Positions 48,978-49,970 of a stretch of DNA of 49,970 bases are shown piece by piece. Location: the NCBI RefSeq assembly GCF_038561935.1, contig NZ_CP102771.1, forward strand, positions 1-49,970. The letters are read 5' to 3'. The notes beneath the pieces were generated by a model that was given only the letters and a program-made list of their open reading frames with translations, had not been told where the DNA came from and did not search any database. Source of the DNA: Myxococcus stipitatus. Lineage in GTDB: Bacteria; Myxococcota; Myxococcia; Myxococcales; Myxococcaceae. The stretch's first letter is position 1, and the number at the start of each line of letters is the position of its first letter. The position numbers and the translations under genes were made by a program.

Positions 48978-49970
48978 CTCCTTCCCGGCCTTGGACGGGC
49001 CAGGGGGCGGGGGGAAGAATTCCCCGCGGAGAGGGTCTGGGAGCGAAGCTCCCGGCAGTGAGGGCGGGGCCCCGAAGGGCCCGGCCGTCACCGCTCAGTC
49101 CGCGTCGCGCGGGCGGATGTGGATGTCGAGCTCGGCGACGCTGGGGCCAGAGAGAGCGGCGGCAACCTCCTCGAGGCGAAGGCAGTGGAGGAGTTGGCGA
49201 AGCTCAGCGATGCGGTCGGGATGGGCGCCGCGGGCTTCGGCGGCGAGGATTTGCTCGACGACGTGAGGGATGAGCTGCTCGACGGCAGCGATGAAGGGAG
49301 AGCTGTTGAGCGGCTTCGGGTCGACTTCGGTGCTCATCTTTCGTCCTTTCGTGTGAGGGCGCTCCGTGCGCCCCCTCACCAGGGGATGGGGGGCGCATGG
49401 GGCCCCTCAAGCGCGGCGGCGTCGCCCGGGTCGGGCGCTAGCTGTTGGCGGAAGGCGTGACAGGGGGCTGTATCCCTGGCGCGACTGAACGCGCTAGCGG
49501 CCGACGCTTCTAGGGCGACGTCGCCGCGCGGCATCGAAAGGACGATGGGGCACCAGGGCCCGATGACGCATGTCGCGCGCGCGTCGCGGTCGGCTTGCGG
49601 CACGGCGGCTGCGCATGGCGGCGGCGACGACGGAGGTGCTCGGCACGGCGAGGCGAGCTCGGCAGTGCGGCCGGCATGGGAGCTGTTGGGCTGACGGGGA
49701 CTGGGGGACGTTCCCCCAGTGGTGGGCACGGGAGGCAAGCCTCCCGAGATGCGTGAGAAGGGCGCCCAGGGCCACGGGACTACGGCCCCACGTGGGCACC
49801 ACCTGGCTCTGGCGCATTTCCACCACGGAGGCTGTTGGCCTCCGCGGCCGAGAGCTTCTTTCGGCCGGCCCTCCCACTCGGGGAGCGGGGTGGGGTGGGG
49901 TGCTCCCGCGAGCGTCGAAGACGCGGAGACGGGAGCGGAATCAGATGCTTCTTCTTCTCTCCTTGGTTCG
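48977..49970. repeat. 1.45-kb tandem duplication, second copy (truncated by the window end)
   Basis: Second copy of 47530-48525. It runs to the last base of the window, so the array may continue beyond it or mark an assembly break. Confidence 0.8.
49095..49337 (-). CDS. variable cassette protein B, 80 aa
   Basis: Paralogue of 47649-47891 with the same length, start and RGAHPDRIAELRQLLHCL centre; the middle and C-terminal segments differ. Same AAAGGA upstream. Function unknown. Confidence 0.65.
   Translation of the reverse strand: MSTEVDPKPLNSSPFIAAVEQLIPHVVEQILAAEARGAHPDRIAELRQLLHCLRLEEVAAALSGPSVAELDIHIRPRDAD

Overview
The window looks like most or all of a conjugative plasmid (or an integrated conjugative element) from a myxobacterium. 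Four things point to this host: very GC-rich DNA, a DUSAM-domain protein, a pair resembling the Sit outer-membrane-exchange toxin and its double-CXXCG immunity protein, and a eukaryotic-like Ser/Thr kinase. All assignments come from reading motifs, synteny and start sites; no database search was run. Of 51 genes called, all but one (46913-47524) are on the minus strand, so operons run from high to low coordinates. Whether the molecule is circular cannot be told; the last ~1 kb repeats sequence about 1.45 kb upstream, so the window edge may be an assembly break.

Layout from low to high coordinates. (1) 0.1-3.7 kb: small unknown genes, a tyrosine recombinase and a DUF4145-like protein. (2) 3.9-6.6 kb: a tightly overlapping seven-gene operon of unknown function with a tandem operator at its promoter. 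(3) 6.6-8.7 kb: a replication module with eight 16-bp iterons, an AT-rich stretch with a DnaA-box-like site, an intrinsic terminator and a RepA-type initiator. (4) 8.7-15.3 kb: a surface operon (beta-barrel-like protein, collagen-like lipoprotein, 1605-aa lipoprotein, small unknown protein) that runs into repA. (5) 15.4-17.7 kb: topoisomerase I. (6) 17.8-30.8 kb: a type IV secretion operon in the order virD4, two replication-relaxation-like genes, virB2, virB3, virB4, virB5, virB6, virB8, virB9, virB10. The VirB10-like protein carries a complete Ser/Thr protein kinase at its N terminus. I see no VirB11 and no classical relaxase. (7) 30.8-31.2 kb: a hairpin-dense non-coding block with a perfect 20-bp inverted repeat, a candidate oriT or centromere. 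(8) 31.2-33.3 kb: parAB. (9) 33.4-50 kb: accessory genes in three operons (ArdC-like antirestriction; a second ParB-like protein; a set with two tandem paralogues), each preceded by a near-identical ~400-bp block, plus SitA/SitI-like genes, DUSAM genes and a mosaic of ~205-bp repeats and hairpin triplets.

Two networks tie the genes together. Nine related palindromes of the form GTTGCGTG-NN-CACGCAAC or GATGCGTG-NN-CACGCATC lie upstream of parA, the secretion operon, topA, the seven-gene operon and gene 1173-1943, which suggests one plasmid regulator. The three ~400-bp blocks each hold a convincing sigma-70 promoter (TTGCAA, 17 bp, TACAAC/TAAAAC), a 5'-terminal hairpin, a second hairpin before the start codon and extensive upstream inverted repeats. 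Their placement before antirestriction and ParB-like genes resembles the leading region of F-like plasmids, where single-stranded promoters drive expression in the recipient. If the nick lies on the plus strand near 31 kb, the 33-50 kb region would enter first as the template strand and the secretion genes last, which fits; this remains a hypothesis.
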